Assembly (NCBI GenBank): GCA_026705765.1
Contig: JAPPAB010000089.1
Span: 1-64,000, forward strand
Source: Gemmatimonadota bacterium
GTDB taxonomy: Bacteria; Latescibacterota; UBA2968
Direction: 5' to 3'
Length of the DNA stretch: 64,000 bases
Below are positions 1 to 7,157 of the stretch, in pieces. The stretch's first letter is position 1, and every line of letters starts with the position of its first letter. Below the pieces are notes generated by a model. It saw nothing but the letters and a program-made list of their open reading frames with translations, was not told the origin of the DNA and ran no database searches. The position numbers and the translations under genes are program-made.

Positions 1-914
1 ATTACGCGTTGTCCTGCCTCGTGATAGCCCCGGCGGATGATGGCAAGGGCGATCACGCGATTGAGGCGGAGCGATTTTACGCATGTGGTTACTCGTCCGA
101 CGATTTTATCGTTGACTGTGATATTGCCACAAACAGGCGTATTGCCGATTAGGCCCGTTAGATAGCGGCGGGGGCGTCCTCGAAAGTGCATTTTGGCGAT
201 TACTTCTTGCCCAATGTAGCAGCCCTTGTCAAAATCGACTGCGTGATTTAAACCAGCTTCGAGGGGCACGACTGACTCATCGATTTCAGTGCCATAACGG
301 GGAATACCGGCTTCGACCCGCAATATTTCTTCTACTTGCCATTCGATTGGCGTTCCTCCCGCTGTAACGAGTGCCTGCTGCAATGAGTCGTTTTGGGCAA
401 TGCGGAGATCTATGCCCGGTTCGCCCGTGTATGACCGCGCTGTGACCCAAATTGGGGTGCCGTCAAATTCGCGTACAACCGTGTGGTGTTCGGGGAGGTC
501 AGCAGGTACGCGCCCAACAACCCGACCGACCAACTCATAGGCCGCGGGGCCCTGTACCCCAAAAATGGACCAGGCGTCGGATTCGTCCGATAGCGCGACA
601 TCATCGGCGATCAGATAGCGGTCCAGAGTTTCAATTAACTTTGTCGCAAGTCCCGGTTCTGTTTCCATATAGATACAATCTTGTAGGCGATGGACCCAAA
701 TATCTAATAGCGTTTGTCCTCTCGCCGATGTGACTGCGGCATAATTGCCTTCATTTTCGGCGAGGGATTCAACGGTATTGGTCACCATGCCGTGCAAAAA
801 TCTCAGACAATCTGCGCCTTCTGCACGCACTTTGCCCCGCTTACTGCGGTTGAATATGCCCGCGTTTTCTCGAACGGCACGGTACTGTGTTTCCATATCT
901 AGATGTGATGACAT
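1..914 (-). CDS. ygfZ: YgfZ/GcvT-like folate-binding protein (3' end cut by window)
   Basis: About 304 residues are visible and the C-terminus lies beyond the window edge. The reading frame is open from ATG at 914, preceded by AGGAGG at good spacing. The signature KGCYIGQE is present near residue 225, followed by a barrel-like stretch, which is characteristic of the YgfZ branch of the aminomethyltransferase fold. Family members bind folate and help maintain Fe-S enzymes such as MiaB. They lack the true glycine-cleavage T-protein role, although a GcvT-like function cannot be excluded from sequence alone. The gene is divergent from the quinone oxidoreductase gene and their promoters overlap. 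Confidence 0.82.
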   Translation of the reverse strand, partial: MSSHLDMETQYRAVRENAGIFNRSKRGKVRAEGADCLRFLHGMVTNTVESLAENEGNYAAVTSARGQTLLDIWVHRLQDCIYMETEPGLATKLIETLDRYLIADDVALSDESDAWSIFGVQGPAAYELVGRVVGRVPADLPEHHTVVREFDGTPIWVTARSYTGEPGIDLRIAQNDSLQQALVTAGGTPIEWQVEEILRVEAGIPRYGTEIDESVVPLEAGLNHAVDFDKGCYIGQEVIAKMHFRGRPRRYLTGLIGNTPVCGNITVNDKIVGRVTTCVKSLRLNRVIALAIIRRGYHEAGQRV

Positions 915-930
915 ATACTCTATCCTCCTA

Positions 931-959
931 TTGCCTAATCAGGGTAATATCTATATACT
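931..959 (+). promoter_or_regulatory. Putative promoter of the quinone oxidoreductase/Nudix genes
   Basis: TTGCCT (931-936) and TATACT (954-959) are separated by 17 bases. The predicted start of transcription near 966 lies downstream of the in-frame TTG at 960, which supports translation from GTG at 1014. Confidence 0.5.
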
Positions 960-981
960 TTGAAAACGCCGTTTTTGTCAA
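952..981 (-). promoter_or_regulatory. Putative promoter of the YgfZ-like gene
   Basis: On the minus strand TTGACA (976-981) lies 18 bases from TATATA (952-957), giving a leader of about 30 bases before the ATG at 914. Its -10 box overlaps that of the opposing promoter. Confidence 0.55.
963..975. promoter_or_regulatory. Palindrome AAAACG-C-CGTTTT, possible operator
   Basis: Perfect 6-base half-sites around one central base. It covers the expected start of the rightward transcript and lies in the spacer of the leftward promoter, so a bound regulator would affect both. It is short and A/T-flanked, so chance is possible. Confidence 0.3.
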
Positions 982-1013
982 AGGATTCTTATTCTCATCA
1001 AAAGGAGATTCAG

Positions 1014-1982
1014 GTGAAAGCTATTCGCATATCGCAATACGGTGGTGCAGAAGTTTTGAGTTTTGAAGATATTGATGTAGCAGATCCAGGCGAGGGACAG
1101 GTGCGAATTACCATAGAAGCCGCGGGTGTCAATTTTATCGACACCTATCACCGCACGGGCCTTTATCCTCTGAATTTGCCGTTGACGCTGGGCCTGGAAG
1201 GTGCCGGTATTGTGAATGCGGTGGGTGCAGGGGTTTCGGATTTGACTGAGGGCGACCGCGTGGCCTGGAAAAGTGTGGAGGGTTCTTATGCGGAGCAGGT
1301 TGTCGCAGACGTAGCCGAGGTGGTCAAAATTCCCTCAGATGTCGCCACCAAAACCGCAGCTGCGGTGATGTTGCAAGGGCTGACCGCGCATTATCTGGTC
1401 AATAGTACCTATCCGGTTCGAGAAGGCGACACCTGCCTTATCCACGCAGCGGCAGGGGGTGTTGGCCTTTTGCTCGTACAGATGGCAAAAATGCGCGGGG
1501 CGCGGGTTATTGGTACCACATCTACAGAAGAAAAAGCGGCTCTGGGACGGGACGCAGGTGCCGATGATATTATTCTTTATACCGAACGGGATTTTGAAGC
1601 CGAAGTTCTGCGCCTCACAGATAGTCAGGGCGTCGAAGTGGTTTACGATTCCGTTGCCAAAGCCACCTGGGAGAAAAGTATCAATTGCCTCAAACCGCGC
1701 GGTTATATGGTCTTTTTTGGCAATGCCAGCGGGCCGGTTCCGCCGATTGATCCCCTGCTTCTGTCGCAAAAAGGGTCTATTTATCTCACGCGCCCGACGC
1801 TCAATAGCTACACGCAGACCCGAGAAGAATATCTCCAGCGCACCCGCGAGGTTATGGGCTGGATTCAAGACGGGAGTCTGGATGTGCGTATTGGCGAAGA
1901 ACATCCTCTTGAGAATGCGGCCGAAGCACATAATCGCCTCGAAGGTCGGCAGACTACGGGGAAAGTGCTGTTGGTCCCATAG
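1014..1982 (+). CDS. qor: NADPH:quinone oxidoreductase, zeta-crystallin type
   Basis: A medium-chain dehydrogenase/reductase of 322 residues, about the length of E. coli Qor. It has an N-terminal GroES-like domain (VNFIDTYHRTGLYP, LGLEGAG) and a Rossmann domain with AAAGGVG near residue 150, which binds NADPH. The zinc-ligand cysteines of alcohol dehydrogenases are missing, as expected for quinone reductases. It should catalyse cytosolic one-electron reduction of quinones. Start: GTG at 1014 with AAAGGAG eight bases upstream. An in-frame TTG at 960 would precede the predicted transcription start. It is followed four bases later by a Nudix gene, probably as one transcript for oxidative-stress defence. 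Confidence 0.85.
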   Translation: MKAIRISQYGGAEVLSFEDIDVADPGEGQVRITIEAAGVNFIDTYHRTGLYPLNLPLTLGLEGAGIVNAVGAGVSDLTEGDRVAWKSVEGSYAEQVVADVAEVVKIPSDVATKTAAAVMLQGLTAHYLVNSTYPVREGDTCLIHAAAGGVGLLLVQMAKMRGARVIGTTSTEEKAALGRDAGADDIILYTERDFEAEVLRLTDSQGVEVVYDSVAKATWEKSINCLKPRGYMVFFGNASGPVPPIDPLLLSQKGSIYLTRPTLNSYTQTREEYLQRTREVMGWIQDGSLDVRIGEEHPLENAAEAHNRLEGRQTTGKVLLVP

Positions 1983-1986
1983 TCGC

Positions 1987-2469
1987 ATGTGTATCGAGAA
2001 TCACACCACGCTGGTACTGCTCGTGAAGGGTAACCCCATAACCCGTATTTTGCTCGGCTACAAAAAACGCGGATTTGGGGTGGGGAAATACACGGGTATT
2101 GGCGGGAAAATTGAACCCGGGGAAACGGTGCGTGCAGCCGCTGTGCGCGAAATGCGTGAAGAAACAGGTGTTGTGATGTCGCCCCAGGACCTTGTGGATG
2201 CCGGGCACGTGACGTTTTATTTTCCCGCCCGTCCCAAATGGAATCTCACGACCCGTATTTTTATTGGGCGCAGGTGGAAAGGTGAGCCGACGGAAACAGG
2301 GGAAATACGCCCGGTGTGGTTTGAAGTCAATCATCTGCCCTTCGATACGATGTGGGATGATGCTACCTATTGGTATCCCTATGTGTTGGCGCATAAGCGC
2401 GTCAGAGCGACATTTACATTTTCGCCCGACTGCAAAACCGTTGCGACCAGCGAGATTGAGATGTGGTAA
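1987..2469 (+). CDS. MTH1-like Nudix hydrolase (oxidised purine nucleotide pyrophosphatase)
   Basis: A 160-residue protein with a complete Nudix box: GGKIEPGET followed by REMREETG. The flanks resemble human MTH1/NUDT1 more than E. coli MutT: KKRGFG shortly before the box, then a WF...LPFDTMWDDATYWYP stretch, and a C-terminal FTFSPD-like strand. In MTH1 the corresponding aspartates and tryptophan bind the oxidised purine. The likely role is clearing 8-oxo-dGTP or 2-hydroxy-dATP from the nucleotide pool. ATG at 1987 lies four bases after the stop of the upstream oxidoreductase, which suggests co-transcription. The exact substrate is inferred. Confidence 0.85.
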   Translation: MCIENHTTLVLLVKGNPITRILLGYKKRGFGVGKYTGIGGKIEPGETVRAAAVREMREETGVVMSPQDLVDAGHVTFYFPARPKWNLTTRIFIGRRWKGEPTETGEIRPVWFEVNHLPFDTMWDDATYWYPYVLAHKRVRATFTFSPDCKTVATSEIEMW

Positions 2470-2485
2470 GCTGTGTGTTTTTTAC

Positions 2486-2513
2486 TTGACTCTTGTGGTA
2501 GAATGGCTATATA
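2486..2513 (+). promoter_or_regulatory. Putative promoter of the sigma factor gene
   Basis: TTGACT (2486-2491) and TATATA (2508-2513) are 16 bases apart, immediately downstream of the Nudix stop. The leader to the TTG start is about 55 bases. Confidence 0.5.
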
Positions 2514-2576
2514 TCAGAGCGTTTGATAAACGAAACTTAACCAACTCTTCACTTTCTCTTTAACGAGGTGATTATT

Positions 2577-3428
2577 TTGACTACATCGACTAAAAGTGTT
2601 TCCAAAGATGCATTGCATCACTATCTCGAAGATGTGGCTTCGTCTCAACCTCTGTCTTCCCAAGAGGAAGTTGCGCTCGCTGTTCGCATTCACAAAGGCG
2701 ATGAGGAAGCGCGGGCAAAACTCATTGAAGCCAATCTGCGCTTTGTGATTACAGTTGCCTACGAATATCAAAATCAGGGCGTTCCGCTCGTGGATCTCAT
2801 CAGCGCGGGAAACGTCGGTTTGATCACAGCGGCAGAGCGCTTTGACGAGACGAGGGGGTTTAAGTTTATCTCTTATGCTGTTTGGTGGATTCGCCAATCT
2901 ATTTTACAAACCCTGGCGGAACACGCCAGAGTCGTGCGCCTTCCGCTCAATCGCGTGGAATTGCTCAGACGCATATCTCGCTGTAGAAGTAGCCAACAGC
3001 AAGAGATTTCGACGCGCACTGCAGAAGAAGAAATTGCCGAGGAATTGGATATTCCGGTGGAGCAGGTTACGGATATTCTCACCAGCGGGCAGCGGGCGTT
3101 GTCTCTCGATACGTCTCTTGGCGATGGAGAAAATAGCCTGCTTGAAATGATGCCCGACGACTCACAAGAGGCGCCCGACGCAATGGCATTGAGAAATACG
3201 CTCAAAGCTGAAATCTCAAGTGCTTTGAGCACCCTTGATGAGCGCGAGCAAAAAGTGATCCGGCTCTATTTTGGATTGGGCGGCGGCGCGGAGATGACGC
3301 TTGAAGAAATTGGCAAGCAATTTCGCCTGACGCGCGAACGGATTCGGCAAATTAAAGAAAAAGCACTCCGAAAATTGCGCCACCCCACGCGAGGGCGAAA
3401 ATTGATGCCCTATGCAGAAGATGCGTGA
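2577..3428 (+). CDS. RNA polymerase sigma factor, SigA/RpoD family (short form)
   Basis: About 283 residues. Region 1.2 is followed by a canonical region 2 (NLRFVITVA, LISAGNVGLITAAERFD, FISYAVWWIRQSI), region 3, and region 4 with the helix-turn-helix LTRERIRQIKEKALRKL. Region 1.1 is absent, as in the roughly 290-residue primary sigma factors of Bacteroidetes and some other phyla. It could therefore be the housekeeping sigma or a group 2 factor. I prefer TTG at 2577, preceded by GAGGTGA; GTG at 2568 is the alternative and adds three residues. The nearest neighbour, MurD, converges with only nine bases between stops and no visible terminator. Confidence 0.88.
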   Translation: MTTSTKSVSKDALHHYLEDVASSQPLSSQEEVALAVRIHKGDEEARAKLIEANLRFVITVAYEYQNQGVPLVDLISAGNVGLITAAERFDETRGFKFISYAVWWIRQSILQTLAEHARVVRLPLNRVELLRRISRCRSSQQQEISTRTAEEEIAEELDIPVEQVTDILTSGQRALSLDTSLGDGENSLLEMMPDDSQEAPDAMALRNTLKAEISSALSTLDEREQKVIRLYFGLGGGAEMTLEEIGKQFRLTRERIRQIKEKALRKLRHPTRGRKLMPYAEDA

Positions 3429-3437
3429 ACTGAAACG

Positions 3438-4790
3438 CTAATCTCTCAATTTCTCCACGCATTCTCGAAACCGCTCACCGCGCTCTTCAAAATTGCGAAA
3501 CTGATCGTAACTCGCCGATGCTGGCGATAGCAGTACCACATCGCCAGCTTGTGCGAGATCCGTCGCACAGCCCATCGCTTCTTCCAAATTTTCTACGCGG
3601 TGAATACTGGTTTTCCCTTTTGCAGTTGCCGCAATCGCGTCCCCGGTTTCGCCCATCACAATCAGATGTGCGACCTTTTCCGCTATCGCCACTTCCAAAT
3701 CGTCAAATGCAATGCCCTTATCGTAGCCGCCAGCGATCAGCACGATCGGTTTGTCATACGCCATGAGTGCTGTTCGCGTGCGGTCGGGACTCGTGGCTAT
3801 TGAGTCGTTCACATAGAGTACGCCGTTGATTTCTGCGACTTGCTCCAATCTGTGTGGCACGCCCTGAAATGTCTGCAATACGTCGGCGATATTTTCTTCA
3901 GATACGCCGCTTATAATAGCTGCTCCCGTGGCTGCCAGTGCGTTGGCGAGGTTGTGCCGACCGCGCAAGGATATGGTGTCTGCAGGACAGACGGTTCGCG
4001 TCTCGCCACTGATTGTATGTTGAATTTTTCCCTTGCGGACAAATACATCTCCTTCGCCTTCAACGGCGAATACCACCCGCTGCCCGGCGCCCGTCCAACG
4101 AGACACTTCGGTATCTTCTCCGTTGACAATTGTCCAGTCGCTTTTTGTCTGGTGCACGACGATTTGTTGCTTGGCTTTTCGATACGCTTTTAGAGATCCG
4201 TGAACGTCGATGTGATTTGGCGCGAAGTTGGTTGTGACAGCGATGTGGGGACTCCACGATAAATCGCCCAGGCGATCGAGTTGGAAGCTCGATAATTCCA
4301 GTACGATGGGTACATCGGCGTGTAGCAGGTCCAATTCATCGAGTAACGATCCCCCAATATTGCCACCGATTTGCGTGCGTTTATCTTTTTGGTTGAGCAT
4401 TGCTCCTATGAGCGATGTTGTCGTGGTTTTGCCACTGCTGCCCGTTATGCCGATTATGGGTGCGGGACAGCGTTCGACAAATAGGCAGATTTCCGAGGTG
4501 ATGGGTACGCCCGCAGATTCTGCGATTTTCAAGTATCGCGATGATCGGGGTACCGCGGGATTGGCGACAATTAAATCTGCTTTTCGAAAATCCGTTTCTT
4601 CGTGCCCTCCCAGTTTAAAGGCGATGGGTAATCCATTCAGGGCGCGTACTGAAGCGCGCAGGTCTTTTTCCGGGCGCAGGTCCGTCACTGTCACCACCGC
4701 GCCTTCGCGTACCAGAAAACGCACCGCTCCCACGCCTCCGCCAAATAATCCCAATCCCATTACTGTGACGCGCTGGCCTTTTAAGTTCAC
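3438..4790 (-). CDS. murD: UDP-N-acetylmuramoyl-L-alanine:D-glutamate ligase
   Basis: A 450-residue Mur ligase that adds D-glutamate to UDP-MurNAc-L-alanine in the cytoplasm. It has an N-terminal Rossmann domain (MGLGLFGGG), the ATP loop GITGSSGKTTTT at residues 114-125, and C-terminal NDSIATSPDRTRTAL and LLSPASASYDQF stretches typical of MurD. Start: GTG at 4790, preceded by GGAG; the open frame continues upstream into moxR and is not the real gene. It is the last gene of the minus-strand MoxR run, 47 bases after moxR, and a palindrome lies in that gap. It is not in the usual mraY-murG division cluster. Confidence 0.93.
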   Translation of the reverse strand: MNLKGQRVTVMGLGLFGGGVGAVRFLVREGAVVTVTDLRPEKDLRASVRALNGLPIAFKLGGHEETDFRKADLIVANPAVPRSSRYLKIAESAGVPITSEICLFVERCPAPIIGITGSSGKTTTTSLIGAMLNQKDKRTQIGGNIGGSLLDELDLLHADVPIVLELSSFQLDRLGDLSWSPHIAVTTNFAPNHIDVHGSLKAYRKAKQQIVVHQTKSDWTIVNGEDTEVSRWTGAGQRVVFAVEGEGDVFVRKGKIQHTISGETRTVCPADTISLRGRHNLANALAATGAAIISGVSEENIADVLQTFQGVPHRLEQVAEINGVLYVNDSIATSPDRTRTALMAYDKPIVLIAGGYDKGIAFDDLEVAIAEKVAHLIVMGETGDAIAATAKGKTSIHRVENLEEAMGCATDLAQAGDVVLLSPASASYDQFRNFEERGERFRECVEKLRD

Positions 4791-4814
4791 GGGTAATCTC
4801 CAGGTGTCGATAGG

Positions 4815-4833
4815 TGCGGGTTTTAAACCCGCA
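4815..4833. repeat. Perfect palindrome between moxR and murD
   Basis: TGCGGGTTT-T-AAACCCGCA forms a 9-base stem around one central base. It is flanked by GGTG and ATCTAC, which could extend the stem imperfectly. It may be a REP-like intergenic palindrome or an mRNA stability/attenuation hairpin between two co-directional genes. No U-run follows in the direction of transcription, so a rho-independent terminator is unlikely. Confidence 0.6.
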
Positions 4834-4837
4834 TCTA

Positions 4838-5824
4838 CTATTCTTTTAACAATTGATCGATGAGATCGACCGGGGTGATGCCTTCGGCTTCGGCGTTGAA
4901 ATTCGTGACGAGGCGATGGCGCAAGACGGGTTTGGCGACAAAAGAGACGTCGTCGATAGACGGTGCGTAGCGTCCGCTGAGTACGGCGCGCGCTTTGGCG
5001 CCGAGGATGAGGCATTGGGATGCGCGCGGTCCGGCACCCCATCTGAGCATGTGGCCGATGGATGTGTCAGCATTTTGAGGACGGGTTTTGCGGACGAGAT
5101 CTACCGCGTGATCTACGATGTGATCGGCTACTGGAACTTTGCGGATGAGTTGCTGGAGGTCGCGAATTTGTTCGGCGTTGATTACGGGTTGCACGTCGTG
5201 GGTTTGGGCACCTGTGGTGGCTTTGACAATGGCGCGTTCTTCTTCCTTGGTGGGATAATCGATCCACAGGTTGAAGATGAAGCGGTCGAGTTGGGCTTCG
5301 GGCAGGGGATAGGTGCCTTCTTGTTCGATGGGATTTTGGGTGGCTAAGACAAAGAAGGGTTCTTCGAGGCGAAAGGTTCCCCCCCCGGCGGTGACTTCGT
5401 GTTCTTGCATGGCCTGCAATAAGGCGGCCTGAGTTTTGGGCGGGGTGCGGTTGATTTCGTCAGCCAGGATGATGTTGGCAAATAAGGGACCCTTGACAAA
5501 GCGGAATGCTTTGTGCCCGGTGGTCTGGTCTTCTTCGAGGAGTTCTGTGCCCGTGATGTCCGAAGGCATGAGGTCTGGGGTAAATTGGATGCGGCTGAAA
5601 GACAGGTCGAGGGCGCGCGCGAGGGTGCTGATGAGGAGTGTTTTGGCCAGGCCGGGCACGCCTACGAGCAAACAATGGCCCCCGCAGAGGAGGGCGATGA
5701 GTAGCTGATCGACGATTTCCCGCTGGCCTATAATGACTTTGCCAATTTCAGCGACGATCTGGTCATACGCGGTTTTTAATTGTTCAACGGCCTGGAGGTC
5801 TTCCTGAGGTGATGCTTCGGGCAT
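4838..5824 (-). CDS. MoxR-family AAA+ ATPase
   Basis: A 328-residue AAA+ protein. Walker A GVPGLAKT is at 55-62, Walker B IILADEINR at about 118-126, and the sensor-1 region ATQNP at 161-165, followed by the C-terminal lid. MoxR proteins act as chaperones that assemble or activate partner proteins with VWA domains, usually encoded next door with DUF58. The start is ATG at 5824. It lies 13 bases after the amidotransferase-like gene. No DUF58 or VWA gene appears downstream; murD follows instead. Confidence 0.93.
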   Translation of the reverse strand: MPEASPQEDLQAVEQLKTAYDQIVAEIGKVIIGQREIVDQLLIALLCGGHCLLVGVPGLAKTLLISTLARALDLSFSRIQFTPDLMPSDITGTELLEEDQTTGHKAFRFVKGPLFANIILADEINRTPPKTQAALLQAMQEHEVTAGGGTFRLEEPFFVLATQNPIEQEGTYPLPEAQLDRFIFNLWIDYPTKEEERAIVKATTGAQTHDVQPVINAEQIRDLQQLIRKVPVADHIVDHAVDLVRKTRPQNADTSIGHMLRWGAGPRASQCLILGAKARAVLSGRYAPSIDDVSFVAKPVLRHRLVTNFNAEAEGITPVDLIDQLLKE

Positions 5825-5837
5825 TTTGTTTCCTTTC

Positions 5838-7157
5838 TTATGTTTTTCGTTTTTCTTTTTTCGCCGCCGGGAAGAGAATATTGTTGAGTATGAGGCGATA
5901 GCCCGGCGAATTTTTGTGCAGTGCGAGTTGTGTGGGCGGGTCGTTGACAAAGTGCTGATAGTCCTCCGGGTCGTGTCCCGCATAAAATGTGAATGTGCCT
6001 TTCCCGATGTTGCCGTGGATGTATTTGACGTGGTCGGTGCCGGGTATGTCGCCCATGATGGTGACGGATTTTTTGATGCGGTTTTTGCGAAAGGCCGTGG
6101 TTTGGCCCAAAAAGCCGGGGACGACGGGCGTGTGGTTTTGCGTGAGCATGGTGGGTACGGGATCGTATTTTGCCGAGAACTCAAATAGTGAAAAGGCGTC
6201 GATATCGGCATTTTTGACCTGGCTCATTTCAATGGGCGACAGGTCGATGTCGGCGTGTTCGTATTCGAGGGGGTCCATAACGAGGTTGAAGTTTTCAAAG
6301 GCTACTGTGCGCGAGAAATCGAGTTTTTGACGCGCCATTGGATCTGCGGGGTCGCCGTCGTAAACGCTATCGACGATGTCGATTCCGCGCGCGGCAAGGG
6401 CGATGTCAAAGGTATCGGTGGCAGAGCACATGGCAAAGAGAAATCCGCCCTGTGCGACGTAGTTGTAAATGGCCTGTGCAACCGCGCCTTTGAGATGGGC
6501 TACTTTGGCGAATCCCAATTTGCCAGCGAGGGCTTTGAATCCGGCCTGTTGTTGGCGGTACCAGAGGGTGTGGCCGTGGCTGAGATAAAATTTGCCGTAT
6601 TGTCCCGTGAAGTCTTCGTGATGCAGGTGCAGCCAATCGAAGTTTTCGAGTTTGCCGCTGAGGACTTCTTCGTCCCACAAGGTGGTGTAGGGGATTTCCG
6701 CGTACGTGAGCGCCAGTGTGACGGCGTCGTCCCAGGGCTGTTTGTTCGGAGGGGTATAGACCGCGATGCGAGGTGCTTTTTCAAGGCGCATGCGGTTCAT
6801 GTTGCCGGATTCAATATCGGCGTAGATGCGCGTGGCTTGCGCGGCTGAGATGGCCTGGAAGGAGACGGCGCGTATTCGGGCTTCGCGCGCGATGGTTTCG
6901 TGGTGGTCGATGAGGAAGGATCCACCGCGGTAGTTGAGCAACCATTCGACGGGATGGCCCTGCTGCACTGCCCAATACGCAATGCCGTAGGCTTTGAGGT
7001 GATCGGTCTGCGATACATCCATGGAGATGAGTATTTTGCCGACGTTCGCACTTCCGCCACCAATCGCCGCTGGGGAGATGAATGGTGTTGTTAGGATGAA
7101 GAGTAAGACGAGAAGTGTGAAGAGTGTGAATTTTGCATTTTGCCGTTTCAATATCAT
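5838..7157 (-). CDS. Secreted amidotransferase-like protein of a MoxR-linked family (often labelled asparagine synthetase B)
   Basis: 439 residues with an N-terminal signal peptide (hydrophobic stretch 10-30). The mature part opens with KILISMDVSQTDHLKAYGIAYW, then LNYRGGSFL. A central segment, FLFAMCSATDTFDIA, resembles the nucleophile region of glutamine amidotransferase-like ThuA/DJ-1 folds. My recollection is that databases often name such proteins asparagine synthetase B, but no synthetase ATP domain is visible and the protein is exported. The real function is unknown. The ATG overlaps the stop of the TPR gene (ATGA), so the two are translationally coupled. Confidence 0.6.
   Translation of the reverse strand: MILKRQNAKFTLFTLLVLLFILTTPFISPAAIGGGSANVGKILISMDVSQTDHLKAYGIAYWAVQQGHPVEWLLNYRGGSFLIDHHETIAREARIRAVSFQAISAAQATRIYADIESGNMNRMRLEKAPRIAVYTPPNKQPWDDAVTLALTYAEIPYTTLWDEEVLSGKLENFDWLHLHHEDFTGQYGKFYLSHGHTLWYRQQQAGFKALAGKLGFAKVAHLKGAVAQAIYNYVAQGGFLFAMCSATDTFDIALAARGIDIVDSVYDGDPADPMARQKLDFSRTVAFENFNLVMDPLEYEHADIDLSPIEMSQVKNADIDAFSLFEFSAKYDPVPTMLTQNHTPVVPGFLGQTTAFRKNRIKKSVTIMGDIPGTDHVKYIHGNIGKGTFTFYAGHDPEDYQHFVNDPPTQLALHKNSPGYRLILNNILFPAAKKEKRKT

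Noticed and set aside
1459-2469. Possible fusion of a long N-terminal region to the MTH1-like Nudix domain
   Set aside because: The upstream part is an out-of-frame reading of the quinone reductase gene; ATG 1987 starts the real Nudix protein.
4838-6211. Upstream extension of the MoxR frame
   Set aside because: The extra 129 residues overlap the amidotransferase-like gene and are low-complexity; the MoxR domain begins at ATG 5824.
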